Source of the DNA: JAJFUG01 sp964386505
Lineage (GTDB): Bacteria > Gemmatimonadota > Glassbacteria > GWA2-58-10
Reading direction: 5' to 3'
NCBI GenBank assembly: GCA_964386505.1
Contig: CAYLSM010000043.1
Span: 1-26,267, forward strand
DNA length: 26,267 bases
Shown here: positions 1 to 7,678 of the stretch, one piece after another
Numbering within the stretch: the stretch's first letter is position 1
Layout of the letters: each line of letters begins with the position of its first letter
Translations under genes and position numbers: made by a program
Notes under the pieces: generated by a model
The model's input: only the letters and a program-made list of their open reading frames with translations
Database searches by the model: none
What the model was told of the DNA's origin: nothing

Positions 1-34
1 TGGGGGCCGGGGAAAGTCCGAACCCAGTTCAAGG

Positions 35-45
35 GCATCTGAATA
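35..45 (+). repeat. 11-bp direct repeat, left copy
   Basis: gcatctgaata occurs here and again at 247-257, exactly bracketing the palindromic element. This is compatible with a target-site duplication; a chance match of 11 bases at both edges of an element is unlikely but not excluded. Confidence 0.55.
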
Positions 46-246
46 ATCCCCCCCCGCTCGTGTTTATAATCCGGATTTCGAAAGGGCAGGCATGCCGTGT
101 CCTTGCGTTGTATTTTTCCATTAAATCCCCCCTGCCCCCCTTTGCTAAAGGGGGGAATAAAAGCCCGGGCGAACGTCTCCCCCTTTTTCAAAGGGGGATC
201 GAGGGGGATTCAATCATAATAATCGGGCACGGCATGCCGTGCCCCT
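46..246. repeat. MITE-like palindromic element with flanking direct repeats
   Basis: The core is an imperfect long inverted repeat: a C-rich/G-rich arm at about 122-155 (ccccctttgctaaagggggg region) is matched in reverse complement by 172-211 (ccccctttttcaaaggggg region). Outside the core lie two related palindromes, an imperfect one at 84-102 and a perfect 20-bp one at 225-244 (gggcacggcatgccgtgccc). The whole is bracketed by the direct repeat gcatctgaata at 35-45 and 247-257, which looks like a target-site duplication. No transposase is encoded, so it would be non-autonomous. Other copies in the genome cannot be seen from this window. Confidence 0.6.
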
Positions 247-257
247 GCATCTGAATA
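247..257 (+). repeat. 11-bp direct repeat, right copy
   Basis: Second exact copy of gcatctgaata, immediately after the perfect palindrome at 225-244. Confidence 0.55.
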
Positions 258-274
258 TTGCTCCTCTCCCCGAG

Positions 275-309
275 ACAAAACAGGGGTGCGGCACCGGGCC
301 GCACCCCTG
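275..309 (-). terminator. Rho-independent terminator of the pil operon
   Basis: A perfect 12-bp GC-rich stem (281-292 paired with 298-309) has a 5-nt loop. Read on the minus strand the stem is followed by TTTTGTCT. It lies 27 bases beyond the stop codon of the Ig-like protein, the last gene of the minus-strand operon, which is where an intrinsic terminator is expected. Confidence 0.8.
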
Positions 310-335
310 CAGCAAATCCGTTTCTTTCAATCAGC

Positions 336-2864
336 TCAGGGTGCGGTGGCGGTCAGGTTGAACGAGACTGTCTGGGTCGCCCCGCCGATTGTGGTGCTGG
401 CCGAGATGCTCACGTTGCCCACGGCCAGAGGAGTGGCGGTGGTTGCGGCCAGCCCGTCGCCGTCCGTGGCCACCAGCATTTCCTTGAGCGTGGCGCTGCC
501 AGTCGTGACACTGAAACTCACGTACTGTCCAGGCTTGGCATTGCCGTACTGGTCGCGCACCAGGACCTTGATCTCGTTAGACCAGGCCGTGCCGCTTTTG
601 GCGGTCTGGCCGTCGCCCCCGGCTTTCTGGATCGAGGCCGCGGCGTCCGCCTCCACGGTGATCGTGAACGTGACCGGAGAGCCGTTCAGCGAGCCGTTGG
701 CGGCCGAGACTTTCATCTCGCCGCTCTTGGTGCTGAGCTGGCTCACAACTCCGGTGGCGTTGCCGTAGATGTCCGTGCTCATCGAACTCTGGGCGATCTG
801 CGCCGGTCCGGGGCTCGTACCGATCGAGAAATACACTCCCACCCCGGCTTTCACGTTGCCGTACTGGTCCACCACGTTGACCGTGGGCAGGGTGAGGCTC
901 TTGCCCGCGGTGCCGCTAAGCTCGGTGGTCCCTGAGACCGACATGGCCTGGGCAGCCTGGGGCACGGCGGTGGTGAAGAATATCACGCTGTCCTGGCTGC
1001 CGTCCGCGAACACGGCCACGGCGACCACGGAGTTGTTGTTGAGCAGGGAGGCAAGGTCATCCGGCCGCCCGGTAAGGCTTCCCGTGGTCCAGCGCACCGA
1101 GGCCAGGCCATCCGCGTTGGTGAGGGATTCGAGCCGGCCCGTGCCGCCGGGACCGCTACCAGCGGCGCTCGACACGCTTCCGTCACCGCTGGGGCTGAAC
1201 GCCTGGAACAGGACCGGGAAATTCGATATCGGCGCGCCCAGCGGGTCACCGTTCACTCCGGCGCGCAGGGTGTCCACCACCCGCACTACCAGGGGCAACG
1301 GCAACTGGGTGTTCACCGCATAGTTGCCGTCCTGGCCCTGGTAGTTGCCGCTCATGATCACAAGGCGGTTGGCAGTGTCGGGATGCGGCATGGCCTGGGC
1401 ACTGATCTGCACTGTCCTGAGGCTGCCGTCGCGACGGCGTATCTCGGCGACAATCACGTTGTCCAGGTCCGGTCCGGAGCCGAGCATCCAGGTGATCACC
1501 ACCAGCCCGTCGTTGTCGCTGGTCATGTCGAGCACAGAGGCGCCGGGCGTCTCCTGCTCCCGGCCGATCTGCCCGCCGCCCTGGGTCACTGTCAGCTTGA
1601 CATCCACATTCGCCATCCGGCTGCCGTCCTCATCCAGCACCGCCAGGACCACGGGCAGGGGCAGAAGGCTCCCTACCTCGGCGCGCTGGTCGCCGCCGGA
1701 GACAAGCACCAGCGAGTCCGGCCCGACAGCCACCGTGCCGGCGGTGCCCCAGACATTGACATACACCGAGCGTTCCTCGCCGCTGTCGCGGATGATCGTG
1801 GCCCGCACCCGGTTGAGGCCCACGTTCGGCCCCAGGGTGAACGTGATCTGGGCGATGCCCTCACTGTTGGTGTTGCTGACCACTGTGGTGAGCGTCCCGG
1901 CGTGCTCCACGGTCCAGGTGACCGACTGGTTGGGCGAGCCGCGTCCGAAAGTGTCGGTCACGGCCACGACCAGCGGCACGGGCAGGGTGCTGCCAGCCGG
2001 GGCGACCAGGCTGTCCTGGGACACCATGCGGATATCGTAGGCGTTGTAGCGCACATCCGGGTCGAGCTGGCTCCAGATGCGCCATTCCACCTTGAGCACC
2101 TTGCCGTCCGGCAGCACGGCCGAGGCGGTGACCAGGTTGAGCCCCACCTGATAGCCCAGGCGCAACTGGTTGCTGGCCACGCCGTAGTCATCCGTGGTTT
2201 TTTCAGTGATGTCGAACGCGCCGCCGCCCTGCACGGCGGTGTAATAGACCGTGAGGCCCTTGACCGGCTTGCCCAGTGAGTCGACCACCAGCACGGCCAG
2301 GGGCAGCTTGAAGAACCGTCCGGCCGAGCCGACTGTGTCGGCGCCCAGGGGCGTGCCGGACATGCTGAACGCGCTGCTGATCGTGCCGCCGCCGCCTCCG
2401 CCTCCGGTGGTCGTGTCAGCGCTCGCGGTGGCATGGGCGGTGAACCGCACCGGCGAGCCCTGCAGGGCCTGTCCGGTGGAGGTGGAGGCCGAGGCCTCCA
2501 CTGTGTAGGCCAGGTCGGCCGAGGCGCCCAGGGTCAGGTAGACCGAGGTCATGCCGTTGCTGTTGGTCACCACGTCCGAGCTGCGGCTGTTGCTCCCGGC
2601 GAGCAGGCCGGCGACGGAAGTCACCTGGAAGCGCACGCTGAACGCCGGCACGGGGTTGCCCTCGTTGTCCAGGACCTGCACGGTGAACGGCTCGGTGAGC
2701 CGTCCCAGGGCGCGCCCTGTCTGGTCATCGCCCGAGACCAGGCGGATACGCTGGGCGTGGGCGGCGATCTCGGTGGGTGAACGAGAGTCGTTGCCGCAGG
2801 TGGCGGCCAGGGCGGCCAGGAGCAGGGCCACCAGAGGCCGGGTGAGATTCAGCCGCGCACTCAT
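336..2864 (-). CDS. Surface protein with seven bacterial Ig-like (Big_1-type) modules
   Basis: This 842-residue secreted protein has a signal peptide (residues 1-22) ending in a poor lipobox (LAATC, Cys23), so lipidation is possible but uncertain. The rest is about seven Ig-like modules, starting near residues 40, 165, 277, 383, 498, 638 and 742. Each shows the invasin/intimin-type signature: a VxVxDxxGxPV strand, then a V-x-F/W strand, then a TDxxGxA turn (for example VLVRDQYGNAKPG near 767). A seven-glycine run (154-160) separates modules 1 and 2. Its ATG overlaps the pilQ stop codon by 4 bases (ATGA) with GGAGG 9 bases upstream, so it is translationally coupled to pilQ and is the last gene before the terminator. 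The family commonly forms rigid extracellular stalks. A pilus-linked adhesin or secretin-associated surface protein is inference; no catalytic domain is visible. Confidence 0.8.
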   Translation of the reverse strand: MSARLNLTRPLVALLLAALAATCGNDSRSPTEIAAHAQRIRLVSGDDQTGRALGRLTEPFTVQVLDNEGNPVPAFSVRFQVTSVAGLLAGSNSRSSDVVTNSNGMTSVYLTLGASADLAYTVEASASTSTGQALQGSPVRFTAHATASADTTTGGGGGGGTISSAFSMSGTPLGADTVGSAGRFFKLPLAVLVVDSLGKPVKGLTVYYTAVQGGGAFDITEKTTDDYGVASNQLRLGYQVGLNLVTASAVLPDGKVLKVEWRIWSQLDPDVRYNAYDIRMVSQDSLVAPAGSTLPVPLVVAVTDTFGRGSPNQSVTWTVEHAGTLTTVVSNTNSEGIAQITFTLGPNVGLNRVRATIIRDSGEERSVYVNVWGTAGTVAVGPDSLVLVSGGDQRAEVGSLLPLPVVLAVLDEDGSRMANVDVKLTVTQGGGQIGREQETPGASVLDMTSDNDGLVVITWMLGSGPDLDNVIVAEIRRRDGSLRTVQISAQAMPHPDTANRLVIMSGNYQGQDGNYAVNTQLPLPLVVRVVDTLRAGVNGDPLGAPISNFPVLFQAFSPSGDGSVSSAAGSGPGGTGRLESLTNADGLASVRWTTGSLTGRPDDLASLLNNNSVVAVAVFADGSQDSVIFFTTAVPQAAQAMSVSGTTELSGTAGKSLTLPTVNVVDQYGNVKAGVGVYFSIGTSPGPAQIAQSSMSTDIYGNATGVVSQLSTKSGEMKVSAANGSLNGSPVTFTITVEADAAASIQKAGGDGQTAKSGTAWSNEIKVLVRDQYGNAKPGQYVSFSVTTGSATLKEMLVATDGDGLAATTATPLAVGNVSISASTTIGGATQTVSFNLTATAP

Positions 2865-4264
2865 TTGAACGCACCTCCGGGCGCACCGGGCAGAGAGTCC
2901 GGAAGCGCACCCTGCGAGTTCTGGCCCGGGCGGATTATCCGCGTGCTGATGATGATTATCAGCTCCTCCTGCTGTTTCTGCTGCTTGTCGTAGCTGAACA
3001 GACGGCCCAACAGGGGGATCTTGCTCACCCCGGGCAAGCCGTTCTTGATCCGCGAGTCGGTGTTCACGGTGAGGCCCGCGATCACCCCGGTCTCGCCGTC
3101 ACCCAGAAGCAGCCGGGTGCTGGCCTCCTGGGTGTTGAAGAAGATACCGTCCGGCCCGTTGTCCGCATCCGAGTTCTCGGCGTGGATCTGGACCAGGATC
3201 TTGTCGTTCTCGGTGATCTGCGGGGTGACCTCCAGCTTCACGCCGGTCTCCACCATCTGGGTGGTGGCCCGCGCGGCGGTCTCCGAGGTGCCCAGCGAGC
3301 CGTAGTCCACCACGCGCAGCGGAGTGCGCCTTCCCACCAGCACCTTGGCCGGAAGGTTGTTCAGCGTGGTGATAACCGGCTTGGCCACGGTGTGGGCCTT
3401 GTTCATCTCCTCCAGGGCGTTGATCATCACGGACAGGTTGACCCCGTGGCGCACAGTGCCGATGGCGAAAGAGGAGTAGGGGTTGGTGCCCAGGTTGTCC
3501 GCGCCGCTGACCTGGGCCTTGAAACGGGTGTCGGTCAGGGGGTTGTTGACATTCGTGGCCTGCCAGTTGATCCCCAGCTCGCGCAGCGCGCGGTGGTTGA
3601 TGAAACTGAGCTGCACGCTTATCTCGACCTGGCGGGTCTCGCGGTCGAGTTCGGCGATCACCTGGCGGATTTTTTCCAGACGGTCGGGGATGTCGATTAC
3701 CATGACCGAGTTGCTGCCCTCATCCGGGTTGAGCTTGCCGCGCTCGCTGAGCAGCGTGGCCAGGGTGGGGGCCAGTTCCACGCTCTTGTGGAAATTGAGG
3801 TGGAATATCTCGGAGACCAGGTCCTCGACTTTCTCGGCCTGACGGATGTTCTCGATGGTGTCGACATTCAGTATGCCGTTGGCCTCGCGCACGGCCAGGC
3901 CGTTGTTCTCCAGCAGAGAGTACAGCGCCACGTCCCAGGGCTGGTCCAGAATCCGGGCCGTGATCCGTCCGCTCACGTTCTGGCTGGCGATGATGCTCAC
4001 CCCGCTGAACTCGGAGAAAGCCAGCAGCACGCTGCGGATGTCGGCCGAGTGGAAATCGACACTGATCCGGGGCGCGGCCTCCCGCAAGGGGGGCGATTGC
4101 GCCGCGGACTTTCCGGCAGCCAGGGCCAGAAACGCCAGGGCCAGCAGCGCCGCCGTGAGCCGTGCCTTAACGGCGCGGGGGCGGTCCGCCGGACTCGGCG
4201 TCAGCCGGCCGGGACTCCTGCTGCTGCCGGCCACCGCCGCCGGCGTCCTCAGGAGATTTGCCAT
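2861..4264 (-). CDS. pilQ: Type IV pilus secretin, PilQ-like
   Basis: This outer-membrane secretin should form the gated pore for the pilus fibre. The 467-residue protein has a long N-terminal extension, a signal peptide (about residues 33-55, ending SAAQ), an STN/secretin N0-type domain (about 67-130), an N1-like ring domain (about 150-210) and a C-terminal secretin domain (about 213-445) with the characteristic IPLLGRLF motif near the end. It is shorter than typical PilQ (600-750 residues) and has no visible AMIN domains. I chose the ATG at 4264 because a GGAGG sits 6 bases upstream, although this makes the gene overlap the pilP-like gene by 98 bases; no better start lies between it and the signal peptide. 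GspD-like secretins share this fold, but the PilMNOP neighbours fix the assignment. Confidence 0.9.
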   Translation of the reverse strand: MANLLRTPAAVAGSSRSPGRLTPSPADRPRAVKARLTAALLALAFLALAAGKSAAQSPPLREAAPRISVDFHSADIRSVLLAFSEFSGVSIIASQNVSGRITARILDQPWDVALYSLLENNGLAVREANGILNVDTIENIRQAEKVEDLVSEIFHLNFHKSVELAPTLATLLSERGKLNPDEGSNSVMVIDIPDRLEKIRQVIAELDRETRQVEISVQLSFINHRALRELGINWQATNVNNPLTDTRFKAQVSGADNLGTNPYSSFAIGTVRHGVNLSVMINALEEMNKAHTVAKPVITTLNNLPAKVLVGRRTPLRVVDYGSLGTSETAARATTQMVETGVKLEVTPQITENDKILVQIHAENSDADNGPDGIFFNTQEASTRLLLGDGETGVIAGLTVNTDSRIKNGLPGVSKIPLLGRLFSYDKQQKQQEELIIIISTRIIRPGQNSQGALPDSLPGAPGGAFK

Positions 4265-4760
4265 TGTTGTCCTCCACCAGAGGTTTCAGGTCCTTGACCA
4301 GGGTACGTAGGACCCCGTATTCACGTATCCGGAAATGGATCCGGGTTTTCTCGATCAGACTCACCTCGGCCACGCCCAGCCAGTCGCCCTCGTGCAGAAG
4401 GTAGCTGCCGCCGTCCGGCAGGCCCAGGATCGCCACGCTCGATCCGTCCGGGCTGAACAGTACTCCGGTCAGCTCCATCTCGGACAGACTCGGCCCCAGG
4501 CCCTCACCCGCCCGGTTCTTGCTGAACGGCGAGTTGAACGGGTCCTGACGGCTGGTGGCCGGGTAGCTGAACCGCTCGCGGCGGATGAAATAGTCGCTGA
4601 ACGAGGAATCGGGCGTAAGAAGGCTGTCCCGCCGCACCACCTGCACCGTGCTGTCCGGGCGCGCCGCGGCCAGGCTGTCCGCCGCGGAGGGCGAGGCCGC
4701 CAGGGTTGCGAGCCAGAGGCAGCTCAACAGAGCCGCTGTCAATGTGATCCGTCCGGCCAT
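4167..4760 (-). CDS. pilP: Pilus assembly protein PilP-like
   Basis: PilP links the inner-membrane PilN/PilO complex to the PilQ secretin in the periplasm. This 197-residue protein has an N-terminal secretion signal (about residues 7-27). A Cys at position 14 sits in a weak lipobox-like LLSC, so it is unclear whether it is a lipoprotein as in Pseudomonas. The family hallmark RQDPF lies near residue 70, followed by a beta-rich domain (about 90-165) with a GVLFSPDGSSVAILG strand pair and a GDWLG turn. The C-terminal tail (from about 170) is Gly/Pro/Gln-rich and is encoded by DNA that also encodes the start of the secretin in another frame. Its ATG lies one base after the pilO stop codon, with only a weak Shine-Dalgarno, suggesting coupling to pilO. 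Confidence 0.85.
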   Translation of the reverse strand: MAGRITLTAALLSCLWLATLAASPSAADSLAAARPDSTVQVVRRDSLLTPDSSFSDYFIRRERFSYPATSRQDPFNSPFSKNRAGEGLGPSLSEMELTGVLFSPDGSSVAILGLPDGGSYLLHEGDWLGVAEVSLIEKTRIHFRIREYGVLRTLVKDLKPLVEDNNGKSPEDAGGGGRQQQESRPADAESGGPPPRR

Positions 4761-4761
4761 G

Positions 4762-5364
4762 CTATTTCTTCTTCGCCTCCACTTTGGGTGCGGGCGGCGC
4801 CGGGACCATCAGGTAAGTGGTCAGGGTCATCGAGGCGCTCACGGTCTCGCCGGCCTCATCCTCGGGGTTGTCCTCCCGGGTCAGGCGCAGAGCAGTGGGC
4901 TTCACTATCTGACGCAGCCCGGCCACGTCCGACAGGAACGCCGCGGTCTGATGGTAGCCGCCGCGTAGGGTCACCTGGTAGGGACGCTCCTGATAAAGCT
5001 CGTGCTGCACCGGCGGCTTGGGTTCGAACAGGGCGAACTTGAGCCCCTGACGGTCTGCCTCCAGGGTCACCTCCTGCAGCAGGCGGGGAAGATTTTCCTC
5101 GCGCGGCAGAAGGGCCTCGGCCAACTCCAGCTCTCGGCTGCGCTTTTCCAGCTCGTCCCGCAGAGCGGCCGTATCCGCGGCCTGCACTATCGCCCGCGCC
5201 GTGGCCAGGTCGGTCTCCACCCGCTGCACCTGCTGCTCCAGCGTGTCGAGCTCCTCCTGCTTCGGCTGGAACATATAGGTGAACCATGCATAGGCCAGGC
5301 CACCCGCCATCAGGATCACAAGCAGGGCTTTCTGGACTTTCGGGTCACTGGTGCTGATCGCCAT
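4762..5364 (-). CDS. pilO: Pilus assembly protein PilO-like
   Basis: PilO is a bitopic inner-membrane protein that pairs with PilN to align the type IV pilus machine. Using the ATG at 5364 (GGAG 5 bases upstream) gives 200 residues: a short cytoplasmic tail, one membrane segment (about 12-31), a coiled coil (about 35-85, rich in E, L and Q) and a periplasmic ferredoxin-like domain (about 95-190) with the LLPREENLPRLLQEV and YQVTLRGGYHQ stretches typical of the family. The open frame extends upstream to 5433, but that would overlap the preceding lipoprotein gene and adds a non-conserved Arg/Pro-rich leader. The C-terminus ends in a lysine cluster. Confidence 0.88.
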   Translation of the reverse strand: MAISTSDPKVQKALLVILMAGGLAYAWFTYMFQPKQEELDTLEQQVQRVETDLATARAIVQAADTAALRDELEKRSRELELAEALLPREENLPRLLQEVTLEADRQGLKFALFEPKPPVQHELYQERPYQVTLRGGYHQTAAFLSDVAGLRQIVKPTALRLTREDNPEDEAGETVSASMTLTTYLMVPAPPAPKVEAKKK

Positions 5365-5386
5365 CCTCACTCCGTACGCTCGCCGC

Positions 5387-5851
5387 TCAGTTGGCGGAGG
5401 TAGAGTCCGCGCCGAAATCCTCGAGATAGACATCCCAGATGTGATAGGTCTTGCCGGCCTGGAAAGTGAACCCGCCTCCCAGATCGAGGAATCGGGCCTC
5501 CGGGCTGACCATCAGGATACGCATGCTCTCCTCGACCATGACCGGGGTCAGGTCGGCCACATCGCCACCGTCCGGATAGCTCAGGCTGAACTTGGCCTCC
5601 CAGCGGCCGTTGGCGTCCGTGCGCACGAAAATGTCCGGGATGACCGAGTTGCTTGTGCTCTCCTCGGATTTTTCGACAATCACGGTCACATCCGCCACTC
5701 CGGTGCGCTGGGTGCGCGAGCGGTACACCTGGCCATCAAGCGTGACCAGGTTGGCCGAGTTCACGTTGTGCTCATCGCTGCAGGCCAGGGCCGCCAGAAG
5801 CATCACCGACAGCACGGCGCGCAGAAGGGAGAAAGCGGGTGACAGTTTCAT
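5387..5851 (-). CDS. Small putative lipoprotein inserted between pilN and pilO
   Basis: I do not recognise a named family. The 154-residue protein begins with a signal peptide ending in LAALAC (Cys24), a near-consensus lipobox, so lipidation is likely though the -2 Leu is atypical. The mature part is beta-rich. It contains LDGQVYRSRTQRTGVADVTV followed by TDANGRWEAKF, the pattern of carboxypeptidase-regulatory or transthyretin-like Ig folds found in many surface proteins. Its ATG has GAGG 5 bases upstream. It starts 37 bases after the pilN stop and ends 22 bases before the pilO start, so it is an integral operon member rather than an insertion with its own promoter. A periplasmic or outer-membrane accessory role in pilus assembly is inferred from position only. 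Confidence 0.75.
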   Translation of the reverse strand: MKLSPAFSLLRAVLSVMLLAALACSDEHNVNSANLVTLDGQVYRSRTQRTGVADVTVIVEKSEESTSNSVIPDIFVRTDANGRWEAKFSLSYPDGGDVADLTPVMVEESMRILMVSPEARFLDLGGGFTFQAGKTYHIWDVYLEDFGADSTSAN

Positions 5852-5888
5852 CTGAACCTCGTCCGGTTCTCGGTTTCCCTCCGGGAGG

Positions 5889-6545
5889 CTACCTGGAGGC
5901 GGCGGCCACGTGGGTGGTGTCGACCGCCTGATTCAGCTCGCAGGCGCACTCGAGGATGAAATATTTGGTGTCGAAAGAGCCCTCGCGCCGCTCGGTGGAG
6001 CTGATCAGCCCCACTTGGCTGATCAGCGGCGATTGTTCCAGACGTTCCATCAACTGACCAAGGAGCAGGTTGTTCATGGTCAGCCCCTCGATCCGCAGAT
6101 GCATGTCCGGGAAGGGGCTGGTCTCGGATATGTTTTCCAGCCAGGCATACTGCGGCAGGGCGCCGCTGATTTCATCCAGAAGACGGGGCCAGAGGTAGCG
6201 GTTGCGGTCCACCTCCAGGATGATATCCATCTTGCGGGTGACCTCGCGCGTGGTGGCCCGCAGCTCATCGATACGCATCACCACCTGGTTCATCCGCACC
6301 AGCTCGGCGCGAGCCTCGGTGCGGCGCGCTTCCAGGGCGCTCTGACGGCGCGACAGCCAGAACTGTCCGCCGGCCACTCCCAGGGTGACAACGAGCGCCA
6401 GCGCCGCCGAGACCAGCACCAGGGGTTCGAGTTTCAGCTCCAGCTTGAACCGCGGCCCCGCAGAGGGGGCTTTCTTTTGCGCGGCCGGCCGGGCCTTTTT
6501 CAGTTTCTTCCGCTTTTCGGGCGGCAGAAGGTTGATCCGTATCAT
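5889..6545 (-). CDS. pilN: Pilus assembly protein PilN-like
   Basis: PilN is the inner-membrane partner of PilO; its cytoplasmic N-terminal peptide docks on PilM. The diagnostic INLLP motif is at residues 4-8 of this 218-residue protein, followed by a very basic Lys/Pro-rich cytoplasmic stretch (9-35), one membrane segment (about 41-64), a coiled coil (about 65-110) and a periplasmic alpha/beta domain with the YAWLENIS and LRIEGLTMNNLLLGQLM stretches. The start has GAGG 5 bases upstream. It begins 32 bases after the pilM stop codon. The C-terminal segment after about residue 195 contains a Cys pair (ECACEL) not usual for the family. Confidence 0.9.
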   Translation of the reverse strand: MIRINLLPPEKRKKLKKARPAAQKKAPSAGPRFKLELKLEPLVLVSAALALVVTLGVAGGQFWLSRRQSALEARRTEARAELVRMNQVVMRIDELRATTREVTRKMDIILEVDRNRYLWPRLLDEISGALPQYAWLENISETSPFPDMHLRIEGLTMNNLLLGQLMERLEQSPLISQVGLISSTERREGSFDTKYFILECACELNQAVDTTHVAAASR

Positions 6546-6577
6546 TCGTGCCTCAGGGGCTTGGCGCCGCGGGGCGC

Positions 6578-7636
6578 TCAGTCCGGCAGACGCAGTCCCA
6601 GTCCGATCGCCAGCATAAGCAGCGGAGCGACCCGTTCCACGGGTTCGGCCCGGAACAGCTCCGGCTTGTAATGCAGGCGGCTCAGGGGGTTGAATACCTC
6701 GGCGCTCAGCCCGACTTTCTCCTGGAACTGGCTCTCCAGTCCGGGAATGTTGGCGCAGCCACCGCTAAGATAGACCTTGTCGATATGCCCGCCCTCCTCG
6801 GTGCTTTCAAGGAAAGCCGAGGCGCGGTTGACTCCGATGGCGACATCATCCAGCAGGCTGAACAGGTAGGGGCCGAGATCGGGGGGCGCGCCGCCGCTCT
6901 CTCCCGCCTGGCCGATCAGCGCCAGGTAGGCCTCATCCTCGCTCAGCCCGAGCTGACCCTGGAGCGTGGTGACAAGCTGGTGCGCTCCCACGGGCAGATT
7001 GCGGGTCAGCACCGGCTGGCCGTGTTTGACCAGGCTCAGGTGCGTGCTGTCGAACCCGAAATGCACGATGCAGCGGCAGCTTTCGGCCGCGGCCGGGTCG
7101 TGCCCAGCCTCCAGGGCGTTCATAAGGGCGAAAGTGTCCACATCCAGCACCACGGTGTCGCATCCGGCCGCCTCAAGCAGGGCCAGCTTCTCGTCGATCA
7201 GGTCGCGCTTGGCCGCCACAAGCAGCACGTTCATCCGCTGGTCGCTGCCCTCCGGATCGAGGATCTGGAAATCCAGGCTGATCTCGCTGATCGGGAACGG
7301 CACGTGCTGCTCGGCCTCCCAGGCGATGGTCTTGCGCAGCTCCTCGGACTTCATCCGGTCGGTCTGGATGTTCTTGATGATCACCTCTGAACCGTTCAGG
7401 GCCACGCTTACCTGACGGTTGGTCACGCCGAGGCTGTCGAACAGCACGTTGATCGACTCGATCACCGTGCCACGCTCCAGAACCTGGCCCTCATGGATCG
7501 CGCCGGGAACAAGTTCGGTCACGCCGTAGTTGACCAGGGTCGGGGTTTTGCCCGAATGGTCGATCTCGGCCAGTTTTATCGAGTGGCTGCCCAGGTCCAG
7601 GCCGACCATGGTGGAGCCGCCTCTTTTGAAAAGCAT
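6578..7636 (-). CDS. pilM: Type IV pilus biogenesis ATPase-like PilM
   Basis: PilM is a cytoplasmic actin-fold (FtsA-like) nucleotide-binding protein that binds the PilN N-terminus. The protein opens with the phosphate-1 motif GLDLGSHSIKLAEI and has the adenosine-type motif LSGGCANIPGL near the C-terminus; central segments such as TDRMKSEELRKTIAWEAEQ are typical of PilM. I chose the ATG at 7636 (352 residues) over the longer frame from 7708 because AAGGAG sits 5 bases upstream, the extension is not family-like, and the extension would start inside the predicted promoter. It is the first gene of the pil operon. Confidence 0.92.
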   Translation of the reverse strand: MLFKRGGSTMVGLDLGSHSIKLAEIDHSGKTPTLVNYGVTELVPGAIHEGQVLERGTVIESINVLFDSLGVTNRQVSVALNGSEVIIKNIQTDRMKSEELRKTIAWEAEQHVPFPISEISLDFQILDPEGSDQRMNVLLVAAKRDLIDEKLALLEAAGCDTVVLDVDTFALMNALEAGHDPAAAESCRCIVHFGFDSTHLSLVKHGQPVLTRNLPVGAHQLVTTLQGQLGLSEDEAYLALIGQAGESGGAPPDLGPYLFSLLDDVAIGVNRASAFLESTEEGGHIDKVYLSGGCANIPGLESQFQEKVGLSAEVFNPLSRLHYKPELFRAEPVERVAPLLMLAIGLGLRLPD

Positions 7637-7641
7637 TCTTG

Positions 7642-7660
7642 CTCCTTGAAAATTAAGGAG
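7642..7660 (-). promoter_or_regulatory. Hairpin that could hide the pilM ribosome binding site
   Basis: In the mRNA, CUCCUU (7660-7655) is exactly complementary to AAGGAG (7647-7642), the Shine-Dalgarno of pilM, with a 7-nt A/U-rich loop between them. Closing this stem would mask the ribosome binding site, so it may act as a translational switch. Six base pairs with a weak loop give only moderate stability. Confidence 0.4.
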
Positions 7661-7678
7661 TTCGCTGTCTGTTGGCTG

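Larger units (their letters stand above)
1..335. other. Non-coding region left of the pil operon
   Basis: No convincing gene is visible here. The one open frame (60-254, plus) runs through inverted-repeat DNA and gives a low-complexity peptide. The stretch holds a MITE-like palindromic element (about 46-246) flanked by an 11-bp direct repeat, and a terminator hairpin at 281-309 serving the minus-strand operon that ends at 336. Bases 1-34 show nothing recognisable; a short RNase P-like string there lacks the rest of that RNA. Confidence 0.7.

Noticed and set aside
1..30. Resemblance of ggggaaagtccgaac to the P4 region of bacterial RNase P RNA
   Set aside because: The bases after it do not continue with the conserved RNase P RNA core (no ACAGARA or later conserved blocks), and the region is filled by the palindromic element.
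60..254. Plus-strand open frame of 64 codons
   Set aside because: It runs through the inverted-repeat element, has no ribosome binding site and gives a low-complexity peptide.
3182..4297. Long plus-strand open frame antisense to pilQ
   Set aside because: High GC content keeps the opposite frame open; the His/Gly/Gln-rich translation is not protein-like and pilQ is clearly real.
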